From the NCBI GenBank assembly GCA_030601615.1, contig JAUVTH010000017.1, positions 1-12,746 of the forward strand: DNA of 12,746 nt, given 5' to 3'. Origin of the DNA: Gemmatimonadota bacterium (GTDB lineage Bacteria > Gemmatimonadota > Gemmatimonadetes > Palauibacterales > Palauibacteraceae). This document shows positions 6,369 through 12,746 of this stretch, piece after piece; the first letter of the stretch is position 1; the number at the start of each line of letters is the position of its first letter. A program made the position numbers and the translations under genes. Below the pieces are notes generated by a model. The model was not told the DNA's origin. It made no database searches and saw only the letters and a program-made list of their open reading frames with translations.

Positions 6369-7298
6369 TCAGCCGAGGAGCTTGCCCAGGTACGTGTCGG
6401 AGTCGAATGTCTCGAGGTCCCGTTCACCCTCGCCCGTGCCGAGGTATCGGACCGGAATCCCGAATTCTCGGCTCACGGCGACCGCCGTTCCCCCTCGAGC
6501 GGAGCTGTCGTACTTCGTGAGCACGACTCCGCTCAGAGGCAGACCCCGCCCGAACTCACGAACCTGATTCAAGACGTTCTGGCCGGTCGTGGCGTCGACC
6601 ACCAGGAGTCGCTGGTGGGGCGCTCCCTCCAGCAGACGACCCGTCACCCGGTCGATCTTGCAGAGCTCCTCCATGAGATTGGTCTGCGTGTGCAGGCGTC
6701 CGGCCGTATCGATGATCAGCACGTCCGAGCCGCGCGCCACTGCCGACTCCACCGCGTCGTAGGCCACCGCCGCCGGGTCGCCGCCCGGTTGACCGCCGAC
6801 GAACCCGGCGCCCAGGCGGTCCGCCCAGATCCGAAGCTGCTCCTGGGCACCGCTGCGAAACGTGTCCGTCGCCGCCAGGGTCACCGTGAGTCCTTCGTCC
6901 ATCGCGCGACGGGCGAGCTTCGCAGCCGTCGTCGTCTTTCCGGTCCCGTTCACGCCCAGGACGATGATCACGTATGGAGTCGACGCGTCCACCGCCCTGA
7001 ATTCCCGCGGCTCCGCCGCCCGATCGCCGGCCGGGGTGAGGATTTCCCTGATACGGCCAGACAACAGCTCCCGCAGCTGCGCTTCGGTCTTCACCCTGCC
7101 CCGGCGTGCGGCGGTTTCCAGCTCATCGACCAGGTCCGTGGCAGCGTCGACCCCGAAGTCCGCTTCGAGGAGAATGCGCTCCAACTCCTCGATCGAATCC
7201 TCGTCGATCCCCTTCACGAGCACCGACACGTCGGTCAGAGAGACGTCTATTATTTTCTGCCACAGCGACTTGCCGCGCCGTTGTCCGCGCAGGCTCAT
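6369..7298 (-). CDS. ftsY: Signal recognition particle receptor FtsY
   Basis: FtsY is the GTPase receptor that docks SRP-bound ribosomes at the inner membrane for co-translational insertion. From the ATG at 7298 it has 309 residues: a short basic N-terminus, the helical N domain (about 12-85) and the G domain. GTPase motifs are G1 GVNGTGKT (115-122), G2 DTFRSGAQEQL (145-155), DPAAVAYDA (174-182), G3 DTAGR (197-201), G4 TKYD (261-264) and G5 GTGE (287-290). The acidic A domain of E. coli FtsY is absent, as in many bacteria. The G4 region reads TKYDSSARGG where most FtsY proteins have TKLDGTAKGG, a mild deviation. ATG 7298 is preferred because GGAG sits 5 bases upstream; a GTG at 7313 would add five residues. 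It lies 28 bases after the vWA gene and one base before recG. FtsY rather than Ffh is supported by the absence of an M domain. Confidence 0.96.
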   Translation of the reverse strand: MSLRGQRRGKSLWQKIIDVSLTDVSVLVKGIDEDSIEELERILLEADFGVDAATDLVDELETAARRGRVKTEAQLRELLSGRIREILTPAGDRAAEPREFRAVDASTPYVIIVLGVNGTGKTTTAAKLARRAMDEGLTVTLAATDTFRSGAQEQLRIWADRLGAGFVGGQPGGDPAAVAYDAVESAVARGSDVLIIDTAGRLHTQTNLMEELCKIDRVTGRLLEGAPHQRLLVVDATTGQNVLNQVREFGRGLPLSGVVLTKYDSSARGGTAVAVSREFGIPVRYLGTGEGERDLETFDSDTYLGKLLG

Positions 7299-7303
7299 CC
7301 CGT

Positions 7304-7307
7304 CTCC
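7304..7307 (-). promoter_or_regulatory. Ribosome binding site deciding the ftsY start
   Basis: GGAG on the minus strand, 5 bases before ATG 7298. It favours this start over the in-frame GTG at 7313. Confidence 0.5.
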
Positions 7308-7326
7308 GCTCACTCCACCCCCAGTA

Positions 7327-9276
7327 TCATCGCAGTCCTACCCTTCGTCGCCACAGCCACTCGGCACACAGCATGACGATGGCAGCTGCGAACGGCCAGA
7401 CCGGGGTCCCCCCTCGCGGGCCGCGGGTACTCCCGTCCTCGGCCTTCGCGGGCCGCACGTCCAGAGCAGGGCCGAAAGGCCGGGGCAGGCTCTCGTCACC
7501 ACCGCCAACATGGAACGGCCTCACAACGCGAAAGTCACCGCTTCTATTTCTCCCTTCCGCGACGAACCGGGCGTCGCCGGTGGGAAGTGTTGGCCCGTCG
7601 AACGACTCCGACGGGCCCGACAGACTGTCCGACCATACCACCCGGCCGGACGAATCCTCCACCTCGATTCGAAGATCCCGGACGTCGGGGGTCAAGCGCC
7701 ACTGGAGAGCCTCTCCATGCCCCGGCGACGGATCCTGGAGCCGCACCGGCTGCGTCACGGTGCGCTCCACCAGCCAATCCACCATACCGCTGAACAACCC
7801 GCGATACAGTGGAAGTCCGAGCGCTCCGCGGGCCGCCCAGCGCCAGGTGCTCTCTCCGTGGACTACGGCCCAACGCCGGTCGCCCGTGGATCCCATGAGC
7901 ACAACCGGCCTCGTGGCGCCACGTCGATCCTGGCGCGCCGACATCACGGTCCAGTCAAAACGTCCCGTCGATTCGAACAGGCGAGGCAAGGGCGGAAGGT
8001 CTACGGTCCCCACTCCCAGGAGATGAGCGGACACCGGACTCGCCGACGGAGGCACCTCCACGTACCACTCGCCGGGCAGCGCTTCCTGGATCGTGAGATC
8101 CGTGCCGGGCACCGCGCCCGGACCCCGAACGAAATGCAGCACCGCCGGGCGCCCGGCTGCAGCGGACGCCAGCCAGGCAGGCAACCGGCCCGGCTCCCCC
8201 TGCACGACGAGCAGCATGGCCTTCCCGGCGGCCCTGCGTACGGTCGTCTCCGAGACACCGGGGGCCGGCCGGGGGCCGGCCTGCAGGTACAGATCGTCGT
8301 CGATTCGAAGGTACGCGCGAGCGCCCCCCGGAACCGACCGTTCGAGCAACGGGAGGAGATACCTTGCCTCCCAATCTGGGTCCACGGAGACTACCACGGC
8401 ACCAGTCGGCTGCGGGCTGACCCGAATCCAGACACGGGCGCGGGCCGCCTCGTCCCAGGGTGGTTTCACGCCGACGACCTGGACGTCGAACGATCGCCAC
8501 TCGATGCTGTCACCGGCTGGATCGACGAGGACGCGGAACACGGCTTCAGCGGTTCGTCCCGACGCCGGAGTCGCGATCGTCGTCTCGACGGTCTGTCCCT
8601 CACCGAAGCTCAGGGAAACCCGGGTGGGGCTTCCCGTCATCCCGGTCGACACGATCTCCGCCCGCAGCTCAAGCGTGTCGCCCGCCGTCACAGTCCCGGG
8701 AGCCACGAGCCTCCGAATTCCCACGCGGGCGGTGGTCTCGGCAACGCGAACTTCTCGTAGCGGGATTCCGAGACGCCGGGCCAACCGTCGCGCCTCCTCG
8801 CGATCGGAGAGCTCACCGTCGGTAACGAGAATCAACGAATCGGCGCCCGCGGCCCGGGCCTGCTCGATCGCTGGAACCACGCGAGTGGCCGTTCCCCCCG
8901 GCTGCAGCTCCTGGAGATCCCCGGGGTCGAGCCTCGACGCAGAGCCCGCGAACACCCACAGGTCGGGAGCGTGCCTCGACGCCAGGAGGTCGCTGGCGGC
9001 TTCGCGCGCACGCTGCATTCGCGTCACACCACCCGTTGCGGCCGCCGGGTAACGCATGCTGAGGGAGACGTCCACGAGTATCGCGGTCGTGGGTGAACCG
9101 TCGGTGTGTCCGCCGAATGGAGGCAACCAATGGGCCGAGAGTATGAGGAACAACGCGGTGCCGCGGAGGAGACCGGCCAGCCCCCGGCCAGGGACTTTTT
9201 CCTCGCGGTGTGCGTACCACCAGAACGTGACCGCGATCGCCAGAACGCCAGCCGTTACGAATGCCAGCCCGGGCAT
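7327..9276 (-). CDS. Membrane-anchored vWA-domain protein with GATase-like region
   Basis: A 649-residue protein of unknown function. Two N-terminal membrane helices (about 5-21 and 36-52) precede a von Willebrand A domain starting near residue 63, whose metal-ion adhesion site looks complete: DVSLS (69-73), a threonine in GGTAT (127-131) and VTDGELSD (151-158). A beta-rich region follows (about 190-288). VDPDWEARYLLPLLER (298-313) resembles the start of the class I glutamine-amidotransferase-like domain seen in large BatA-like vWA membrane proteins, and a WRW plus YRGLFSGMVDWLV block (478-503) is also typical of them. No GATase catalytic triad is evident, so that domain is probably non-enzymatic. 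A last membrane helix (about 627-642) and an Arg-rich end complete it. The middle is therefore probably exported. It sits 23 bases after the M23 peptidase and 28 before ftsY, suggesting an envelope-assembly or sensing role. The family call rests on recalled motif patterns. Confidence 0.8.
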   Translation of the reverse strand: MPGLAFVTAGVLAIAVTFWWYAHREEKVPGRGLAGLLRGTALFLILSAHWLPPFGGHTDGSPTTAILVDVSLSMRYPAAATGGVTRMQRAREAASDLLASRHAPDLWVFAGSASRLDPGDLQELQPGGTATRVVPAIEQARAAGADSLILVTDGELSDREEARRLARRLGIPLREVRVAETTARVGIRRLVAPGTVTAGDTLELRAEIVSTGMTGSPTRVSLSFGEGQTVETTIATPASGRTAEAVFRVLVDPAGDSIEWRSFDVQVVGVKPPWDEAARARVWIRVSPQPTGAVVVSVDPDWEARYLLPLLERSVPGGARAYLRIDDDLYLQAGPRPAPGVSETTVRRAAGKAMLLVVQGEPGRLPAWLASAAAGRPAVLHFVRGPGAVPGTDLTIQEALPGEWYVEVPPSASPVSAHLLGVGTVDLPPLPRLFESTGRFDWTVMSARQDRRGATRPVVLMGSTGDRRWAVVHGESTWRWAARGALGLPLYRGLFSGMVDWLVERTVTQPVRLQDPSPGHGEALQWRLTPDVRDLRIEVEDSSGRVVWSDSLSGPSESFDGPTLPTGDARFVAEGRNRSGDFRVVRPFHVGGGDESLPRPFGPALDVRPAKAEDGSTRGPRGGTPVWPFAAAIVMLCAEWLWRRRVGLR

Positions 9277-9299
9277 CAGGGAAGGCCTTCAGCAGCCTG

Positions 9300-10649
9300 C
9301 TAGTCAGCTACCGCGGGGCCGACCTCATCGGACCGGGCCACCGGCAAGTCCACGCCGGACAGGAGATCGAGAGCCGCGTCTCGCTTCACGAGGAAAGTGT
9401 CCATGTACTGTTCCTCGAGTGCAGGAGCGGACGGCAGATTCATGCTCGAAGGATTCCTGTGGGCTCCGTTCTGGATGAACTCGTAGTGAAGGTGAGGGCC
9501 CGTCGAGAGTCCGGTAGAGCCCACCCGGCCGATCACCTGCCCCTGCTCCACCCGTGCCCCAACGCGGATTCCGGCCACGATCGAGCTCAGGTGCGCGTAC
9601 CGCGTCTGGATGCCATGAGTGTGACGAATCTCCACCATCCGGCCGTACGTGCCCCAGGTGCCAGCCCGAGTCACGGTTCCCGACGCCGTCGCCTTGACCC
9701 CGGTTCCGTGCGGTGCACCGTAGTCGATGCCGCGGTGCGCGCGGTATCGCTTCAGGACCGGGTGAAACCTGCGGTTGGAGTACCCGCTCGTGATGCGGTA
9801 GGGCACGGGATACCGCAGGAACACTCCGCGCAGGGCCTCGCCCTCGACGTCGAAGTAGTGCCGCTGCCCTCCCGGGCGGGTGTAAGGAATGGCCGAGAGC
9901 ACCCGTCCGCGATTCCGCAGCTCGATCGCGATGAACCGACGGGCCCGGAGCGTGCCGTCAGGACGGAGCTCTCTTTCAATGGCCACCCGGAAGGCATCTC
10001 CGCGACGGATGTCTCGCGTGAAATCGACTTTCCAGGCGAAGACGTCCGCCAGGTCGTACACGTACTCCTGGAATTCGCCCTCTCCCAGGCGCTCCACTTC
10101 TCCGGACAGCTTCGCATACCACAGGCTGGTCTCGATCAGCCCCCCCAGGAGGAGTGTGTCCACACGGATGGGCACCGTGGCGATGTCGCTGGTCCAACCG
10201 TCGGCGTCCGAGTCGAGCTGCAGCAACGAGTCCTGGTTGAGCTGGAGGAGAATACGCTCGGGCTGTTCGCCCGGCTGGCCGGTCAGCTGCATGACCACAC
10301 CGGGCCGGAAGGTGCGCGGGTTCTTGTACTCACGCACGACCTCGATCAGCTCATGGATTTCCTGCGGCGAGAATCCCCGGCCATCCAGTACCTGCGCCAG
10401 CGTCTCTCCTGACCTCAGGGTGTCGTACACGCTCTCGGGAGGAGGTGGAGCGGGTACGTACACCGTCCGAACGTTCTCGTCATCAGGCCCGGTACGGGAT
10501 CGGAGCATTGACCGCAGTCCGAAGCCTACGAGAAAGAGAACCGCAATGGCAACAGCAGGAACCGCTAAGCCACGGGTATTCGACGACCACGACTTTCGCG
10601 GTCGGTAGTCCCCGCGATCCGGATCCGGTCTCGCGTCATTGAATCGCAA
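9300..10649 (-). CDS. M23-family murein endopeptidase, OapA/MepM-like, membrane-anchored
   Basis: A probable zinc endopeptidase that cuts peptidoglycan cross-links during growth or division, or an activator-type relative. The 449-residue product has a charged cytoplasmic N-terminus, one membrane helix (about 27-45), a Pro-rich spacer (66-71), an OapA/LysM-like domain beginning DTLRSGETLAQVLDGRGFS (76-94), an elongated beta-rich middle, and a C-terminal M23 domain. Zinc and catalytic residues are all present: H305 and D309 in HRGIDYGAP, H353 in YAHLS, and HLH at 386-388 in GPHLHYEF, so it should be active rather than a degenerate EnvC-type regulator. This layout and length match E. coli MepM (440 aa). 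The start is a TTG at 10649, supported by AAGGA 9 bases upstream; no ATG is available ahead of the membrane helix in this frame. It lies 40 bases after ftsZ, fitting a role at the septum. Confidence 0.93.
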   Translation of the reverse strand: MRFNDARPDPDRGDYRPRKSWSSNTRGLAVPAVAIAVLFLVGFGLRSMLRSRTGPDDENVRTVYVPAPPPPESVYDTLRSGETLAQVLDGRGFSPQEIHELIEVVREYKNPRTFRPGVVMQLTGQPGEQPERILLQLNQDSLLQLDSDADGWTSDIATVPIRVDTLLLGGLIETSLWYAKLSGEVERLGEGEFQEYVYDLADVFAWKVDFTRDIRRGDAFRVAIERELRPDGTLRARRFIAIELRNRGRVLSAIPYTRPGGQRHYFDVEGEALRGVFLRYPVPYRITSGYSNRRFHPVLKRYRAHRGIDYGAPHGTGVKATASGTVTRAGTWGTYGRMVEIRHTHGIQTRYAHLSSIVAGIRVGARVEQGQVIGRVGSTGLSTGPHLHYEFIQNGAHRNPSSMNLPSAPALEEQYMDTFLVKRDAALDLLSGVDLPVARSDEVGPAVAD

Positions 10650-10658
10650 AGCTGAGCT

Positions 10659-10663
10659 TCCTT
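10659..10663 (-). promoter_or_regulatory. Ribosome binding site supporting the TTG start of the M23 peptidase
   Basis: AAGGA on the minus strand, 9 bases before TTG 10649. It lies in the 40-base gap after the ftsZ stop. Confidence 0.45.
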
Positions 10664-10689
10664 GCCGTCGTGTTTGTGTCCGCCCGATG

Positions 10690-11850
10690 TCAGTCCATCT
10701 GGCGCCGAATGAACGTCGGGATCTCGAGATCCTCTACCTGCGACCGGCCCGTGAAGGCGCTCCCGATCTCCGGCAGAGACCGGGAGATCGTCTGCGCCGC
10801 GCCGCCGATCACCGATACCAGCCTCGGCCTGAGGATCGGCTCGGAATTGACGGGCACGACCTTCAGTGACGGTGCGGGTCCGTCTTCGACCTGCTCGCCG
10901 AACCCCGTCGCGATCACCGTCACCCGGAGCCTGCCGTCGAGGTTCGGGTCGTGAACCGCGCCGAAGATCATCTCGGCTTCGTCGCCTGCCGCCTCCTGCA
11001 CGATGGAGTTGACCGTGGTCACCTCGTCGATGGCGAGGTCCATCCCGCCCGAGATGTTCACGAGAACACCGGTGGCACCGTTAATCGATACGTTGTCGAG
11101 CAGGGGCGAGCAAATCGCTTGCTGAGCCGCCTCGACTGCGCGGTCGTCGCCGGTCGCTTCCCCGGTACCCATCAACGCTGCGCCCCGATTGGACATCACC
11201 GTGCGTACGTCGGCGAAGTCGACGTTCACCTCTCCCGTGACGCTGATCAGATCTGAAATGCCCTGGGTCGCGTGCAGGAGTACTTCATCCGCCTTCTTGA
11301 GGGCGGCACGGAAGGTCGTGCCCTTCCCGACGACGGAGAGAAGCTTCTCGTTGGGAACGACGATCATCGTGTCCACCGAGCGGCGCAGGTCCCTCAGTCC
11401 CATCTCGGCATGCCGCATCCGCTTCTTGCCCTCGAAGTTGAACGGCCGCGTAACGATGGCGATCACCAGGGCACCCAGTTCGCTCGCGATCTGTCCCACT
11501 CGCGGAGCCGCTCCGGTACCCGTGCCACCGCCCATGCCGGCCGTGACGAATACCAGGTCCGCGCCTTCCAGCGCACGGCGCACTTCCTCCTCATTCTCGG
11601 CCACGGCCTGGCGGCCCACTTCCGGCCGAGCCCCGGCGCCGAGGCCACGGGTCAGCTTGCGGCCGATCTGCAGGCTGATGTGGGCCTCGCAGTTGCTGAG
11701 GGCCTGCGCGTCCGTGTTGATCGCGACGAACTCGACACCGTCGAGAGCCTCGTCGATCATGCGGTTCACCGCGTTCCCTCCGGCTCCGCCGACACCCACG
11801 ACTTTCATGCGGGCGTTCCGCGTCGTCTCACGCTCGAACTCGAATACCAT
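10690..11850 (-). CDS. ftsZ: Cell division protein FtsZ
   Basis: The tubulin-like GTPase that polymerises into the Z-ring at mid-cell. From the ATG at 11850 the product is 386 residues: an N-terminal peptide beginning MVFEFERE, the nucleotide loop GVGGAGGNAVNRM (19-31), the tubulin signature GMGGGTGTG (105-113), RPFNFEGKKR (135-144), the synergy (T7) loop NVDFADV (209-215) and the C-terminal GTPase domain ending near VTVIATGF (310-317). A fairly short linker of about 55 residues leads to the C-terminal peptide LEIPTFIRRQ (375-384), the docking site for FtsA and other partners. ATG 11850 is preferred because GGGAGG lies 5 bases upstream. In-frame ATG 11880 (with GGAG 5 bases upstream) and TTG 11901 would add 10 and 17 non-conserved residues. 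It follows ftsA by 74 bases, the classic division pair. Confidence 0.97.
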   Translation of the reverse strand: MVFEFERETTRNARMKVVGVGGAGGNAVNRMIDEALDGVEFVAINTDAQALSNCEAHISLQIGRKLTRGLGAGARPEVGRQAVAENEEEVRRALEGADLVFVTAGMGGGTGTGAAPRVGQIASELGALVIAIVTRPFNFEGKKRMRHAEMGLRDLRRSVDTMIVVPNEKLLSVVGKGTTFRAALKKADEVLLHATQGISDLISVTGEVNVDFADVRTVMSNRGAALMGTGEATGDDRAVEAAQQAICSPLLDNVSINGATGVLVNISGGMDLAIDEVTTVNSIVQEAAGDEAEMIFGAVHDPNLDGRLRVTVIATGFGEQVEDGPAPSLKVVPVNSEPILRPRLVSVIGGAAQTISRSLPEIGSAFTGRSQVEDLEIPTFIRRQMD

Positions 11851-11855
11851 CTGTC

Positions 11856-11861
11856 CCTCCC
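11856..11861 (-). promoter_or_regulatory. Ribosome binding site deciding the ftsZ start
   Basis: GGGAGG on the minus strand, 5 bases before ATG 11850. A second GGAG precedes ATG 11880, so an alternative longer FtsZ is possible. Confidence 0.6.
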
Positions 11862-11924
11862 GACTGGTGTTGAGGTTCATCTTCGCTCCGATCTCTTTCA
11901 ACTACCTCCGACCTCGCCCCCGAC

Positions 11925-12746
11925 TCAGAAGAAGTCGCGAAGCCAGTCGGTGAACCGACTGAGTGTCCGCAGTGCAATCCCACCACCCGTCTCGCTCGAC
12001 CGCATCCGGCCGTACAGTGCCAGGCCCACCGCGGTGGACAGGCATGGGTCCCGGGTCGCCTCGACCACGCCCTCCAGGCCGGCACCGGGCAGACCAAGGG
12101 CAACGGGCATGTTGAATACGGTCTGCGCCAGCTCGACGATGCCCTCCAGGTTGGCGCCCCCACCTGTCAGGACCACGCCGGCCGGCAGCGTGCCGAGCAT
12201 CTGCTTTTCCTCGAGCGCCTCGTAGACGAGGCCGAACATCTCGTCCAGACGCTGCTCGATGATGTGCGCCAACAACTCTCGTGAGACCTCGCGCGTGGTG
12301 CCCGGAGTCGGCCCCGCGATATCCAGCTTCTCTTCGTCTGCGACACCTCGGGTGCTGGCGCATCCACAAGTCCGTTTCAGCTCCTCGGCATCCGCGAGCT
12401 GGATCCCGAGGCCCTTCACGATGTCGTTGGTAACGGTGACGCCACCCCACGGAAGCGTGGCCACCAGGTGCAATCGGCCCTCCCGGTAAACCATCATTTC
12501 GGTGGCCGCTCCGCCGATTTCCAGGAACACGACACCGGCCTGCCGCGCGTCTTCCGACAGTACCGCGAGGCTCGAGGCGAGCGGGGACAGGACCAGCTCC
12601 TCCGTGCGGTATCCGGCCCGATCGATCGCCTTGCGCAGGTTGACGCACGCCGGCGAGCCGGCCGTGACGACACAGATCTGGGATTCGAGACGCGTGGCCT
12701 CCATTCCTCGCGGATCCTGGATTCCCGACTGCCCGTCCACGACGTA
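11925..12746 (-). CDS. ftsA: Cell division protein FtsA, C-terminal part (5' end beyond window)
   Basis: FtsA is the actin-like protein that tethers FtsZ to the inner membrane and recruits later division proteins. The window holds the last 273 residues; the frame is open to the window edge and begins YVVDGQSGIQDPRGM, matching the conserved interior of FtsA, so the GTG at 12740 is not the start. Visible elements are a linker and phosphate-2 region (12498-12521), LPWGG, an adenosine-site LTGGGANLEG block in the C-terminal half, and a terminal amphipathic helix ending RFTDWLRDFF, which is the membrane-targeting sequence. An oddity is the phosphate-2 loop, which reads EIGGAATE where E. coli FtsA has DIGGGTMD, so nucleotide handling may differ. 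A cysteine-rich CGCAS follows EELKRT, close to the usual YGCA. It is immediately upstream of ftsZ. Confidence 0.94.
   Translation of the reverse strand, partial: YVVDGQSGIQDPRGMEATRLESQICVVTAGSPACVNLRKAIDRAGYRTEELVLSPLASSLAVLSEDARQAGVVFLEIGGAATEMMVYREGRLHLVATLPWGGVTVTNDIVKGLGIQLADAEELKRTCGCASTRGVADEEKLDIAGPTPGTTREVSRELLAHIIEQRLDEMFGLVYEALEEKQMLGTLPAGVVLTGGGANLEGIVELAQTVFNMPVALGLPGAGLEGVVEATRDPCLSTAVGLALYGRMRSSETGGGIALRTLSRFTDWLRDFF

Noticed and set aside
6368..6427. Longer RecG reading starting at 6427
   Set aside because: The extra 20 residues are unlike RecG, lie wholly inside ftsY and would displace the start from the tightly coupled ATG at 6367.
4415..6520. 701-residue open frame on the plus strand opposite recG
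   Set aside because: It is antisense to a complete, motif-perfect recG, has Arg/Pro/His-rich shadow composition with no domain, and arises from third-position GC bias.
6862..8760. 632-residue open frame on the plus strand opposite ftsY and the vWA gene
   Set aside because: It straddles two real minus-strand genes, shows no recognisable fold and has the low-complexity composition of a high-GC shadow frame.
9261..10412. 383-residue open frame on the plus strand opposite the M23 gene
   Set aside because: Antisense shadow of a clearly coding M23 peptidase.
11272..12225. 317-residue open frame on the plus strand across ftsZ and ftsA
   Set aside because: It crosses the boundary of two certain genes and has no domain signature.

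Overview
This window looks like a high-GC bacterial chromosome carrying housekeeping genes (GC roughly two thirds by eye). Most genes lie on the minus strand. The FtsA/FtsZ pair, the envelope M23 peptidase and a membrane-anchored vWA protein point to a dividing, peptidoglycan-containing bacterium, probably diderm. The order ftsA-ftsZ-M23-vWA-ftsY-recG makes me suspect Gemmatimonadota or a neighbouring phylum, but that is a memory-based guess and not shown by the sequence. I see no phage, CRISPR, toxin, defence or transposase gene.

Layout in minus-strand reading order: the window opens inside ftsA (11925-12746, 5' end missing). It continues through ftsZ (10690-11850), an OapA/MepM-type M23 peptidase (9300-10649), a vWA membrane protein (7327-9276), ftsY (6369-7298) and recG (4289-6367). 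The gaps are 74, 40, 23, 28 and 1 bases, so this is probably one co-directional transcription unit linking Z-ring assembly, wall cutting, membrane targeting and replication-fork repair. A 355-base gap follows, almost filled by a 295-base non-coding element bounded by perfect 23-bp inverted repeats (3968-4262), which resembles a MITE. Then come asnS (2623-3933) and a small membrane protein (2242-2523).

The left end has a divergent pair. The plus-strand mazG (about 1416-2255) faces alr (154-1350), and alr overlaps the start of a cytidine deaminase gene (1-164, cut by the window edge). Plausible -10/-35 boxes for both directions overlap in the short space between alr and mazG. The mazG stop overlaps the stop of the small membrane-protein gene by 14 bases, tail to tail.

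Most of the content is core metabolism. The points worth a second look are the inverted-repeat element with its mutually exclusive internal hairpins, an eroded nucleotide-binding loop in FtsA, the uncharacterised vWA/GATase-like protein inside a cell-division and secretion operon, and the crowded alr/mazG divergent promoter. I found no convincing novel multi-gene system.
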